Shown one piece after another: positions 22,900 through 29,854 of a DNA stretch of 42,738 bases. Numbering within the stretch: position 1 is the first letter of the stretch; the number at the start of each line of letters is the position of its first letter. Position numbers and translations under genes: made by a program. Source of the stretch: a virus. The notes under the pieces were generated by a model, which searched no databases, was not told the DNA's origin, and worked only from the letters and a program-made list of their open reading frames with translations. The stretch lies in IMG/VR virus record IMGVR_UViG_3300017917_002836, positions 1-42,738 of that record; one strand, 5' to 3'.

Positions 22900-24900
22900 T
22901 TACGGCCGATGGACGTACGTACTACCATCGCCGCGGTCCAGGGCACCCACCTCGACCAGCTGGCGCAGCAGGTCCTGCCGGGTCTGACGGGCGACGTCAA
23001 CACCACGCTCCGCCAGCTGCCGGCCGATCTGACCTGACGTCAGACCGGCCGGGTACGCGTCGCGGACGATCCCGATGATCCGCTCTCTCGTGGTCTCCTG
23101 TCGGGTCTGCGTCGCCACGACGCCCGCCACCTGCTGCGGGTCCACGGTTGACGGGCGGTCGGCGACGATGCCGGTACCGAGGAGCAGCGCCTCACGGGCG
23201 CTGCCGGCCGGGGCCACGGTCGGCTGGTCAACCGCCGGCGGTGCAGCAACCGGCGCCGGCGCCGGCTCCTCGCCGCGCATCTCGGCCAGCTTCGGCGCGT
23301 ACCGGTCCCACCGTCCGGCGTACGCCCGGCCGGCGGCGACATCCCGCATCGTCGGATGCCGTGCGATGTCGATGTGGTCGCGCGGGTCGCGGCCACCGAG
23401 GACCGCGGACACGGTGAGCTGCGCCGCGACCTGCTGGGCACGTGCGTCGAGCCGCGGACGGTACCGCGCTGTGGCAACCGCGTGCCGTTCGAGGATCTCC
23501 GGCGGCACGTCCGCGGACCGGGCGAGCCGCGGGCGCTGACCGATATTCGTGATGATCCATCCGGATCCTCGGTGCCGCAGCCGGGTCGACGGCGGGGTGA
23601 CCCCGAGAATGTGCGCGTACTCGTCCTGCTCGGTCATCGTCAGACAGACCCTGATCGCTGCGACGATCCGCAGCCCTTTGTCGAGCAGGTCTGCGGTGCC
23701 GCGCAGCACGCTGATGATGGCCCGGCCGCCGACCTCGCGCCCGATCTGTGCGTACGAGGACAGTCCGTCGCGGATGGCCGCGCCGAGCAGGGCTGTCGCC
23801 TTGCCGATCTCGCCGCCCTCGTCGCCGATCACGACGATCGCGGGCAGCTCCTCGTCGAGCGGCAGCGTGTTGGTGCGATGCTCCCGCCGCCGGCGGATGG
23901 CCTCGGCAGAGGTCTTGCGGTCCCGTGCGACCGCCAGCGCTGTCGCGATCATGACGGCGCCCTCGTACTCGTCGCCCGCCACCCAGTCCACGACCGGCTG
24001 GGTGGCGTCGCCGCGGGCCCACGGCTCGACGAGCGGGACGGCCAGGCCGCCACCGTTGAGGTCGATGACCCAGACGAGGGCGTCCCGGCACCGGGCGAGG
24101 TGCATGATGACCCGCCGGAGCAGCGTGGTCTTGCCCATGTCCGGGGCGCCGCCGAGCACCATCGACAGCAGGCGCAGGCAGATCGTGACCGGGTTGCCGC
24201 GGGCGTCGTGCATCACCGCGAACTCGTCGTAGATTGATGCCGGGCCGGTTGGCTCCTCGACGGTCCGGGTCTCTGCGAGGCAGTCGCGGAGCATCACGTC
24301 GAGGACCGCCGCCCCCTGGTGCGGGCCCTCCTCGGCGCTCACGGTGCATCCGGGCGGCAGCTTCAGCGCTCCGGCGATGGCGTCACAGCGCAGGCTGAGC
24401 GCGTGCAGTGTCATCCCGTTGAGGTCGAGGTGGTACCTGACGCCGTCCCTCTTGCGGCCCGGCCAGGGCTCGATGTCCGTGAGCTCGATCTTGCCGCCCG
24501 CGGCCGGCTGGAGTAGCGACTCAACCTCCTGGATCCTCCGTGGCCGGGCCAGGTCGACACCGTCCGCGCGGGGCAGCAGCATCGACGCGACCGCGGCGAC
24601 AAGGGCGGAGACCGCCAGGTCGGCGACGGCCTCCCGGGTCCATCCGTGGGTGACGACCCACGATGCCCACAGTCCACATCCGGCCAGCCACGCGGCGAGA
24701 CCTGTGGCACGCCACCGGTGGGCACGGTTGCGGACGGCAACGAGCGTCAGGACACCGGCGACTGCCAGCCCGGCCGCGGCAGGCCACCACCAGGGCAGGG
24801 CTGCGATATCGGCGGCGAGCCCTACCGCGACCGCGGCGAGCATCGTCGCACCGACCACATACGGCGCGTTCCATCCGGGCTCGTGCTGATGCTGATGCAT
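22900..24900 (-). CDS. Membrane-anchored FtsK/TraB-like DNA translocase
   Basis: A 666-residue protein. Four membrane segments occupy about 14-34, 38-56, 67-84 and 92-110. The ATPase core has Walker A GAPDMGKTT (251-259) and Walker B-like IVVIGDEGGE (355-364). A Pro/Ala linker around 525-545 leads to a C-terminal winged-helix domain (RERIIGIVRDA...LTSGQIGRQLAERG) similar to the DNA-reading gamma domain. This is the layout of the septal translocases that move double-stranded DNA between mycelial cells in Streptomyces plasmids and AICEs. GAGGTGA precedes the ATG. It could instead help phage DNA segregation. Confidence 0.88.
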   Translation of the reverse strand: MHQHQHEPGWNAPYVVGATMLAAVAVGLAADIAALPWWWPAAAGLAVAGVLTLVAVRNRAHRWRATGLAAWLAGCGLWASWVVTHGWTREAVADLAVSALVAAVASMLLPRADGVDLARPRRIQEVESLLQPAAGGKIELTDIEPWPGRKRDGVRYHLDLNGMTLHALSLRCDAIAGALKLPPGCTVSAEEGPHQGAAVLDVMLRDCLAETRTVEEPTGPASIYDEFAVMHDARGNPVTICLRLLSMVLGGAPDMGKTTLLRRVIMHLARCRDALVWVIDLNGGGLAVPLVEPWARGDATQPVVDWVAGDEYEGAVMIATALAVARDRKTSAEAIRRRREHRTNTLPLDEELPAIVVIGDEGGEIGKATALLGAAIRDGLSSYAQIGREVGGRAIISVLRGTADLLDKGLRIVAAIRVCLTMTEQDEYAHILGVTPPSTRLRHRGSGWIITNIGQRPRLARSADVPPEILERHAVATARYRPRLDARAQQVAAQLTVSAVLGGRDPRDHIDIARHPTMRDVAAGRAYAGRWDRYAPKLAEMRGEEPAPAPVAAPPAVDQPTVAPAGSAREALLLGTGIVADRPSTVDPQQVAGVVATQTRQETTRERIIGIVRDAYPAGLTSGQIGRQLAERGVDVARQTRQDLLRQLVEVGALDRGDGSTYVHRP

Positions 24901-24925
24901 CTCGGGTCACCTCGCGGGTTGTTGG

Positions 24926-24957
24926 CCGGCCCCGGAGTGTCGACACTCCGGGGCCGG
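24926..24957. repeat. 32-bp perfect palindrome between SpdB-like and FtsK-like genes
   Basis: The left arm CCGGCCCCGGAGTGTC is followed by its exact complement with no loop; the centre is GTCGAC. It lies 25 bp before the translocase start and 13 bp after the upstream stop. It may be a terminator or attenuator that sets translocase levels, or a cruciform-type binding site. Confidence 0.75.
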
Positions 24958-24970
24958 TGGGGGGACTGGC

Positions 24971-26275
24971 TCAGGTGTCCGCCTGGCCGGCGGCGACGTC
25001 GGCACGCTTCTCTGCGTCAACGCCGCCCCGGCGACCGGTGAGCCGGGCCTCGTCGTCGGCGTGTGCTGCCCGGTACTTGCCGGGTAGGGCCTCAGCCTCG
25101 GCTGCGAGCCGTGCGAGCTTCGCCGAGTATGGGTTGGACAGGAGAGTGCCCAGCTTGGACTTGATCGACTCGATCTCGGCGACAAGGGCCTTGTCCGCGG
25201 GCAGCTCGGAGTCTGCCTGCGTGGCGAGCTGCTGCAACCCTCTGACCGTCGCGGCGAGCTGCTCTTCGTGCCTGCGGACCTCGGCTGCGTGCTCGCTGAG
25301 CGCCTCGGAGACTTTCGGTAGGTTCCGCCCAAATCGGAACAGTGACGCACCTTCGGTATACATGCTGTCTCCCTTCGGCCGCCCTGCCGGCGGCGGTTGT
25401 ATGAACGCGGCCTGCTGGTCGCGCGTGCTGGTCGCTGATGCCGGTTTGTCGCCGTCGCGGCCCGGTTTCGGTTTCCCATCGGCGGACCGGGCGCGCTTTC
25501 CGTCGGCAGCCTGGGCGCGCCTCTCGGCGCGGCGCCGCTGCCGCTCGGCATCGTCATCCATCGCAGCGTCGAGGCCCGCCCGACCTTGGTCCCACAGGGT
25601 CTTCCACCACGGCTGGCCGGCCTTCCCGCTCTTGCTCTTGGCGTTCTTGCCGCGACCGCCGCCGAACGGCCACCAGGAGCCGCCGGTACCCCAACCGCCT
25701 TTCAGCCCTTTTCCGCCGCCACCGGTGCCCCGGCCGCCGAGCAGCTTGCCGAGCGGTCCGCCTTTCCCGGTCCTGCCGCCGCCACCGCCGGCGCCAGCGG
25801 TCCTACCGGCACCCTTGCCCCGGCCGCCGAGCAGCTTGCCGAGTGCGCCCCGCCCGGGACTCCCTGACCCTCCACCTACGCCCTTGCCGCGACCGCCGCC
25901 GAGCAGGCGCGACAGCGGACCACCCTTGCCACCACCGGCCGGGCCGGTCCGGCTGGTCTTGCTGGACGTGCGGCTCGCGGTGCCGCCACGCCCGGGGAAG
26001 AGCGCGCCGAGGATCCGATCGAGCAGGCCGCCCTTACCTTTGCGGCGCCACGCGAGGATGCCGCACCACGCCACGATCCCGAGTGCGGCGTTGGCGACGA
26101 GCCACCACAGCCACCCGAGCAGGGCATACGCGGCAAGCTCGACAACGACCACCAGGAGCACGGTGCAGACGACGACCGGGGGGCGTTGCAGCCATGCCGG
26201 GGTACGTGGCCGGCGGCGCCGCGGCGCTGGCGGCTGGGTGCCGCCGGGCTGCTGCTGGGTGGTTGGCTGCGCCAT
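24971..26275 (-). CDS. SpdB-like Gly/Lys-rich membrane protein
   Basis: A 434-residue protein. It begins with a Pro/Arg-rich cytoplasmic tail, then two membrane segments (about 34-54 and 56-75). A long Gly/Lys/Arg region from ~80 to ~215 contains at least three copies of a unit like KGGPLGKLLGGRG. The C-terminal ~120 residues form a coiled coil (SEALSEHAAEVRRHEEQLAATVRGL). This is the style of the spread proteins that accompany TraB in actinomycete plasmids and help intramycelial DNA spread. GGAGGGAGC precedes the ATG. Confidence 0.72.
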   Translation of the reverse strand: MAQPTTQQQPGGTQPPAPRRRRPRTPAWLQRPPVVVCTVLLVVVVELAAYALLGWLWWLVANAALGIVAWCGILAWRRKGKGGLLDRILGALFPGRGGTASRTSSKTSRTGPAGGGKGGPLSRLLGGGRGKGVGGGSGSPGRGALGKLLGGRGKGAGRTAGAGGGGGRTGKGGPLGKLLGGRGTGGGGKGLKGGWGTGGSWWPFGGGRGKNAKSKSGKAGQPWWKTLWDQGRAGLDAAMDDDAERQRRRAERRAQAADGKRARSADGKPKPGRDGDKPASATSTRDQQAAFIQPPPAGRPKGDSMYTEGASLFRFGRNLPKVSEALSEHAAEVRRHEEQLAATVRGLQQLATQADSELPADKALVAEIESIKSKLGTLLSNPYSAKLARLAAEAEALPGKYRAAHADDEARLTGRRGGVDAEKRADVAAGQADT

Positions 26276-26304
26276 GATGCTCCCTCCGTCGTGACGCTGC
26301 GTAA

Positions 26305-26420
26305 TGTCAGGTGTCAGGTGTCAGCCCCCTGACTGTCAGGGGGCTGACACCTGCGTTGACCACGGCGAGACTCCGGGGGCGGTTATGGCGTCAGGGGGTG
26401 TCACCCCCTGACACCTGACA
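26305..26420. repeat. TGTCAGG tandem and inverted repeat cluster with 18-bp hairpin
   Basis: TGTCAGG occurs in tandem at 26305 and 26312 (third, TGTCAGC, at 26319); two inverse copies CCTGACA lie at 26407 and 26414. Between them CAGGTGTCAGCCCCCTGA (26315-26332) pairs perfectly with 26336-26353 over a 3-nt loop, and TCAGGGGGTG (26391-26400) pairs with CACCCCCTGA (26402-26411). The cluster overlaps the 3' end of a small leftward gene. It may be a terminator, but repeat number and symmetry resemble a cis-acting locus beside spd and tra genes. Confidence 0.75.
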
Positions 26421-26671
26421 CCGCTTCCGCTACTCGCAGTGACCGCGGCGGGGGGTGCTGCCCACGGGCTGACGCGTTCGGCGAGCAGCTCACCGAGGCG
26501 CTCACCGAACGCGAGCGCCTGCTCGTCGGGCAGGCCGAGGATGCGCGCCGCGCCGCATGTGCGAGTAATGGCGGCGGCAGCCTGAGCGGTCTCCTCGAGA
26601 TCCGTGAAGGTCACGGGCGTCACGCTTGCCAGCTCGACGTCGTCGCGCTGGGCGATGGCGGTAAGGGACAC
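26336..26671 (-). CDS. Small hypothetical protein in the transfer-like operon
   Basis: A 111-residue protein, GTG start with GAGGAG about 7 bp upstream. N-terminal region SLTAIAQRDDVELASVTPVTFTDL is followed by a helical LEETAQAAAAITRTCGAARI...ALAFGERLGELLAER; the C-terminal ~35 residues are low-complexity and coincide with the repeat cluster. Family not recognised. It lies between the DUF2637 and SpdB-like genes and was probably extended into the repeats. Confidence 0.6.
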   Translation of the reverse strand: MSLTAIAQRDDVELASVTPVTFTDLEETAQAAAAITRTCGAARILGLPDEQALAFGERLGELLAERVSPWAAPPAAVTASSGSGVRCQGVTPPDAITAPGVSPWSTQVSAP

Positions 26672-26737
26672 TGGGGGCTCCTCTTGTAGGTGGCGGGGGC
26701 GGCGGTCTTGTCGGGCGCGACGCCCCCGCATATCGAG

Positions 26738-27637
26738 TCAGTTGCTGGCGGCTACCGCTGTGCCGTTGATGCGGTCGTGCGTAGTGGCGGTCATCTGTCG
26801 AGCACGGCGGGCGGCGGGCAGGTACCGCTCGACGGTCCGCACCGAGCGGCCCGCCATCTCGGCGATCTGCTCGGCTGTCGCGTCGGGATGACGTCGATGA
26901 AGGTCTGCCACGATGTCGGCGGTCGACCGACGGTCCGCTAGGTCGCCATGCGTACCGGCGTGGCGGCCGCCAACCGGGTGATGCGCGCCGGCGCCTGACA
27001 GTGTCGGGACGGCCGCTAGCGCGACGGTAGGGCGCCACTGGGCTGTCGGAGCAACGGCGTGACTGGCGTCCTCTGCGGCGTCCGCCTCGTCGTCGCCGGA
27101 GGCCGTTTCGTCCCGTCGGTCCGCCACTTCCGCCACCGACACGGGCGGTGCCTGCGCTGCTAGAGCCATTTCCGGGCTGGCGGCGCCAACCGTGGCGGTC
27201 ACGCGGTCCGCCACGGCGACCGCCAGGACGACGAGCAGGTGCACCGACAGGGCGAGCATGACGGGCGGGATGGCAGATACCGCCATGGCAGCCCGCTCGC
27301 CGAGTGGGTGACCGCCACGTGCGTGCAGCGCGTTGCAGGCGATGGAGATCGCGGCGCCCGACAGGACGACGAGCCACGGGTACGCGGGGCGGCGGCCGAG
27401 CCGACGCAGGACGACGGCCGCCACGGTGGCGACCGACATTGCACCGTCGACCGACAGCGGCATGAGCCATGCCCATGACGGTCGGACGTGCGCGGCGACC
27501 GCCACGGCCCGGATCGCGTCGAAGCTGAGCGTGAATCCGGCGACCGCCACGGCGACGGTTCCGAGGCTCGCGACGGTCCCCGCGACGATCCCCAGGGTGG
27601 TCGTCGCGACCTGGTGCCAGTCGATGCGCGTGGCCAT
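26738..27637 (-). CDS. DUF2637 membrane protein with C-terminal HTH
   Basis: A 299-residue protein. About four membrane segments lie between 10 and 147 (TLGIVAGTVASLGTVAVAVAGF, WLMPLSVDGAMSVATVAAVVL, YPWLVVLSGAAISIA, VMLALSVHLLVVLAVAVA), with the LSFDAIR and PLSVDGAM features of DUF2637, a family common in Streptomyces plasmids and AICEs. The C-terminus (STADIVADLHRRHPDATAEQIAEMAGRSVRTVERYL) is a helix-turn-helix. ATG at 27637 has GAAGGGA upstream; the longer frame is rejected. It may couple membrane location to DNA binding in transfer or plasmid maintenance. Confidence 0.82.
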   Translation of the reverse strand: MATRIDWHQVATTTLGIVAGTVASLGTVAVAVAGFTLSFDAIRAVAVAAHVRPSWAWLMPLSVDGAMSVATVAAVVLRRLGRRPAYPWLVVLSGAAISIACNALHARGGHPLGERAAMAVSAIPPVMLALSVHLLVVLAVAVADRVTATVGAASPEMALAAQAPPVSVAEVADRRDETASGDDEADAAEDASHAVAPTAQWRPTVALAAVPTLSGAGAHHPVGGRHAGTHGDLADRRSTADIVADLHRRHPDATAEQIAEMAGRSVRTVERYLPAARRARQMTATTHDRINGTAVAASN

Positions 27638-27653
27638 ACCGATCCCTTCACTG

Positions 27654-27678
27654 TGTGGGTAATGTGGGCTATGTGGGT
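27654..27678. repeat. Three 9-bp-spaced TGTGGG repeats in divergent promoter region
   Basis: TGTGGGT (27654), TGTGGGC (27663) and TGTGGGT (27672) recur with an exact 9-bp period, 17-41 bp upstream of the DUF2637 start. They lie between that leftward gene and the rightward HTH gene. A regulator of one or both genes, possibly the HTH protein itself, may bind here. Confidence 0.6.
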
Positions 27679-27774
27679 TACACGATAGCGCGTCGAGCCT
27701 CGATCCAGCGAGTAGCCACGATGGTCTGCAACCATGGATCAATCCGTGGGGTACGTGGGCTGGGAGGACTATCG

Positions 27775-27984
27775 GTGGTCGGCAGTGGCAAGTGGCTCAC
27801 CACCGGCGAGGCAGCTGAGCGTCTCGGCACCAGCGACGAGACGATCCGTCGCTGGTGCGTTAGCGGCGAAGTGTTCGAGCACCGCGAGGTCATGAAGACC
27901 GCCGGGCGAGGTGGGCGCGGAGGGCACTGGCGCGTGCTCGCCGAGGCCGTCGAGCGGATCGTCGCCGAGCAGCTCGGGGAGTAG
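27775..27984 (+). CDS. Excisionase-like/MerR-type HTH protein
   Basis: A 69-residue protein, GTG start with GGGAGG at optimal spacing. KWLTTGEAAERLGTSDETIRRWCVSGEVFEHREV is a typical DNA-binding domain of excisionases and short MerR-like regulators; the tail (GHWRVLAEAVERIVAEQL) completes the winged helix. It lies about 1 kb from the integrase gene, divergent from the DUF2637 gene. It could be the phage Xis or the regulator of the transfer-like operon; sequence does not separate these. Confidence 0.72.
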   Translation: MVGSGKWLTTGEAAERLGTSDETIRRWCVSGEVFEHREVMKTAGRGGRGGHWRVLAEAVERIVAEQLGE

Positions 27985-28034
27985 TCACCCTCACGGGTGG
28001 TGATCGACTCGCTCCACTGTGGCACCCTGCCCGC

Positions 28035-28481
28035 ATGACGGAGCAGACCACCCCACAGTCCAATGTGCCCATCCCCGCGCAGCCAGTGCCTTTCGAGCCG
28101 TCGATCGAGGCTGCGACACCAGCCACACCGCCGCGGCGCAAGCATCGCCGCGCCATATGGATCTCGATCACCGTCGCCGTAGTCATCATCCTGGCCAGCG
28201 CACTCGGCGCCATAGTCTGGGCGGCGACGGGACCAACCAAGGGCAAGCTGGTAAAGGTGTGCCGCACGGCCGTGACTGAGCTTCTCAAATCTCCGGGGTC
28301 CGCACAGTGGCCGGGCGACGAGTCCGTCAGTCACGGCAGTGGTAAGCAGCTGTGGACCGTGACCGGGCACGTCGACGCGCAGAACGGGTTCGGGGCACTG
28401 CTCCGTGGCGAATGGGAGTGCGACGCCGAGCGGCGCGGCCGGTCCTGGCATGTCGTGGACGCCAACCTCTACACGAGATGA
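28035..28481 (+). CDS. Membrane-anchored exported-domain protein
   Basis: A 148-residue protein: Pro-rich cytoplasmic start, basic PPRRKHRRA, one membrane segment (~41-64, WISITVAVVIILASALGAIVWA) and an outside domain with two Cys (VCRTAVTELL, GEWECDAE), an SPGSAQWPG motif and VDAQNGFGALLRGEW. Similar SPxxAxFP-type domains occur in secreted phage and bacterial proteins. Its place in the lysogeny region suggests expression from the prophage, perhaps in superinfection exclusion; that is inference. No clear ribosome site. Confidence 0.6.
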   Translation: MTEQTTPQSNVPIPAQPVPFEPSIEAATPATPPRRKHRRAIWISITVAVVIILASALGAIVWAATGPTKGKLVKVCRTAVTELLKSPGSAQWPGDESVSHGSGKQLWTVTGHVDAQNGFGALLRGEWECDAERRGRSWHVVDANLYTR

Positions 28482-28588
28482 TGTCGGATAGGTCCGAACC
28501 GGGCTCACAGTCCAGCCCTGCCAGGACAGATGGATGATCGCCGGCCGGGCTGAACGCTCGTTAGACAGGTCGGCGAAGGGGGTCAACC
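28482..28588. other. Short gap without a gene
   Basis: No gene or strong dyad is seen here. A GAAGGGGG ribosome site for the next ATG lies at its 3' end. Confidence 0.4.
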
Positions 28589-28978
28589 ATGTCCGCGGCG
28601 CTGCACATCTGCCCGACATCCGACCGCCGGCTGGCCGCGATGCTGGACTACTGCCGCGAGCGCGGCTGGCGGCCCGTCGCCGTCTCCGAGGACATCACCG
28701 CACTGGCAGCACTGGTAGAGGCCGGCATAGTCGACGTCGTCCTGACGCCCGTTTGGCGTCAGGACCTCGCCGCCGCCGTCCAGGCCGTGGGCGGCCGGCT
28801 GGAGGCGCTGCGGCGCCCCTCGCGACCGACTGCCAGTCATGACCTGACGGCCCTGGTCGACGCCCTGGTCGCCACCGGACAGCTCACGTCCGGTGGGGCT
28901 GCGCAGCTGCTCTCGGCGCCCGGCCCCGCAGCCTCGGCGCAACCACAGCCGTACCGCCGACCCCGTCGTGCCGCCTGA
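28589..28978 (+). CDS. Hypothetical protein, weakly resolvase-like
   Basis: A 129-residue protein with a good ribosome site. Residues ~5-60 (LHICPTSDRRLAAMLDYCRERGWRPVAV, LVEAGIVDVVLTPVWRQDL) recall the order of strands and helices of a serine-recombinase catalytic domain but lack the conserved catalytic Ser and Arg signature. The C-terminus is low-complexity. It ends 5 bp from the convergent integrase gene. May be a degenerate relative or an unrelated nucleotide-binding fold. Confidence 0.5.
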   Translation: MSAALHICPTSDRRLAAMLDYCRERGWRPVAVSEDITALAALVEAGIVDVVLTPVWRQDLAAAVQAVGGRLEALRRPSRPTASHDLTALVDALVATGQLTSGGAAQLLSAPGPAASAQPQPYRRPRRAA

Positions 28979-28983
28979 CCTGG

Positions 28984-29820
28984 TCATGGCAGCTCCACGT
29001 GGGCGACGTCCGGCAGAGCCGCCACCCATGTGGCGAGCTCGACGAGCGTGACCTCGGTGTAGACCTGGGTGGAGGTCAGGGACGCGTGACCGAGGGCCTC
29101 CTGGACATGTCGCGTGGAGGCGCCCGCCGCGAGCATCCGGGTGGCAAAACGGTGGCGGAGGCGGTGCAGGCCGCCGGTGACGCCGAGCCGGCTGATCCGG
29201 TACCGGGCGGTGCGCGAGATCCAGTCGGCGTCATCTCGGCCACCGGTGGAGCGCATGACGCTGCCGGCCGGCAGGTCCGCCACCTCTCGCCAGACCGTCG
29301 GATGCATCGGCACGAGCCTGGTTTTCCCGCCCTTTCCGTGCACGAGCAGCGCCTGGTCGGTGATGTCGGCGCCGCAGAGTCGGGCGATCTCGCAGCACCG
29401 CAGTCCTGCCCACGCGGCGAGCACCGCGGCGAGCAGGCACCACCCGGTCGTGCCGCCAATGATCGTGTGCAGCTCGTGCTCGCCGACCGGATGCGGTATG
29501 CCCCGGGGCACGGATGGGGCATCGAACCCGGTCATCGGGTTCCAGTCGAGGTACCCGCCGTCGACTGCCCAGCGGAAGAACCCTGTGATCCGGGCGTGGT
29601 AGGCGCCCCTGGTGGCCTGCGACCACCAGGGTTGGCCGTTGCTGCCACGGCGGCCGAACAGCGTCACGAGCTCCGCCTGGCTGGCGCACTCCAGGCCGAG
29701 GCTCAGCTCCGGTGAGCGGTCCGCGGCGCGGAGGCTGCTCTCGATGCTGCGTAGGGAGCCGCGCCCGAGGGCGCGCAGGTATGCCACGTAGGTGCCGATG
29801 AGATCGTCGTCGTTACCCAT
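28984..29820 (-). CDS. int: Tyrosine recombinase (phage integrase)
   Basis: A 278-residue XerC/D-size integrase. Residues 1-95 form the core-binding SAM-like domain; the catalytic set is complete: Arg141 (AGLRCCEIARL), Lys163/166 (GKGGKTR), His219 and Arg222 (HRLRHRFATRM), His245 (LGHASL) and Tyr254 (TQVYTEV). No N-terminal arm-binding domain. It starts 6 nt after the stop of the repressor gene, with no ribosome site and a hairpin just upstream, so translation is probably coupled. It integrates the phage genome and, with a Xis, excises it. Confidence 0.95.
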   Translation of the reverse strand: MGNDDDLIGTYVAYLRALGRGSLRSIESSLRAADRSPELSLGLECASQAELVTLFGRRGSNGQPWWSQATRGAYHARITGFFRWAVDGGYLDWNPMTGFDAPSVPRGIPHPVGEHELHTIIGGTTGWCLLAAVLAAWAGLRCCEIARLCGADITDQALLVHGKGGKTRLVPMHPTVWREVADLPAGSVMRSTGGRDDADWISRTARYRISRLGVTGGLHRLRHRFATRMLAAGASTRHVQEALGHASLTSTQVYTEVTLVELATWVAALPDVAHVELP

Positions 29821-29821
29821 A

Positions 29822-29854
29822 GCCGATCATGCCGCTACCGTCTGCATGATCGGC
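29822..29854. other. 11-bp inverted repeat at repressor/integrase junction, candidate attP core or translational hairpin
   Basis: GCCGATCATGC (29822-29832) and GCATGATCGGC (29844-29854) are perfect inverted copies around an 11-bp spacer. It covers the last codons and stop of the repressor gene and reaches to within 1 bp of the integrase ATG. Short integrases without an arm domain bind 11-13-bp inverted core arms, though the usual spacer is 6-8 bp. A stem that blocks int translation is the alternative. Confidence 0.5.

Noticed and set aside
22900-24900. Packaging ATPase or chromosomal FtsK
   Set aside because: A normal terminase is present, and at 666 residues with short membrane anchoring it is closer to plasmid-type translocases than to host FtsK.
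24663-26294. Rightward 543-codon Pro/Ser/Arg-rich frame opposite the SpdB-like gene
   Set aside because: It is the mirror of the Gly/Lys repeats; the leftward frame has membrane segments, a coiled coil and a ribosome site.
28589-28978. Serine recombinase/resolvase
   Set aside because: Only the general alternation of strands and helices fits; the catalytic Ser and Arg motifs are missing.
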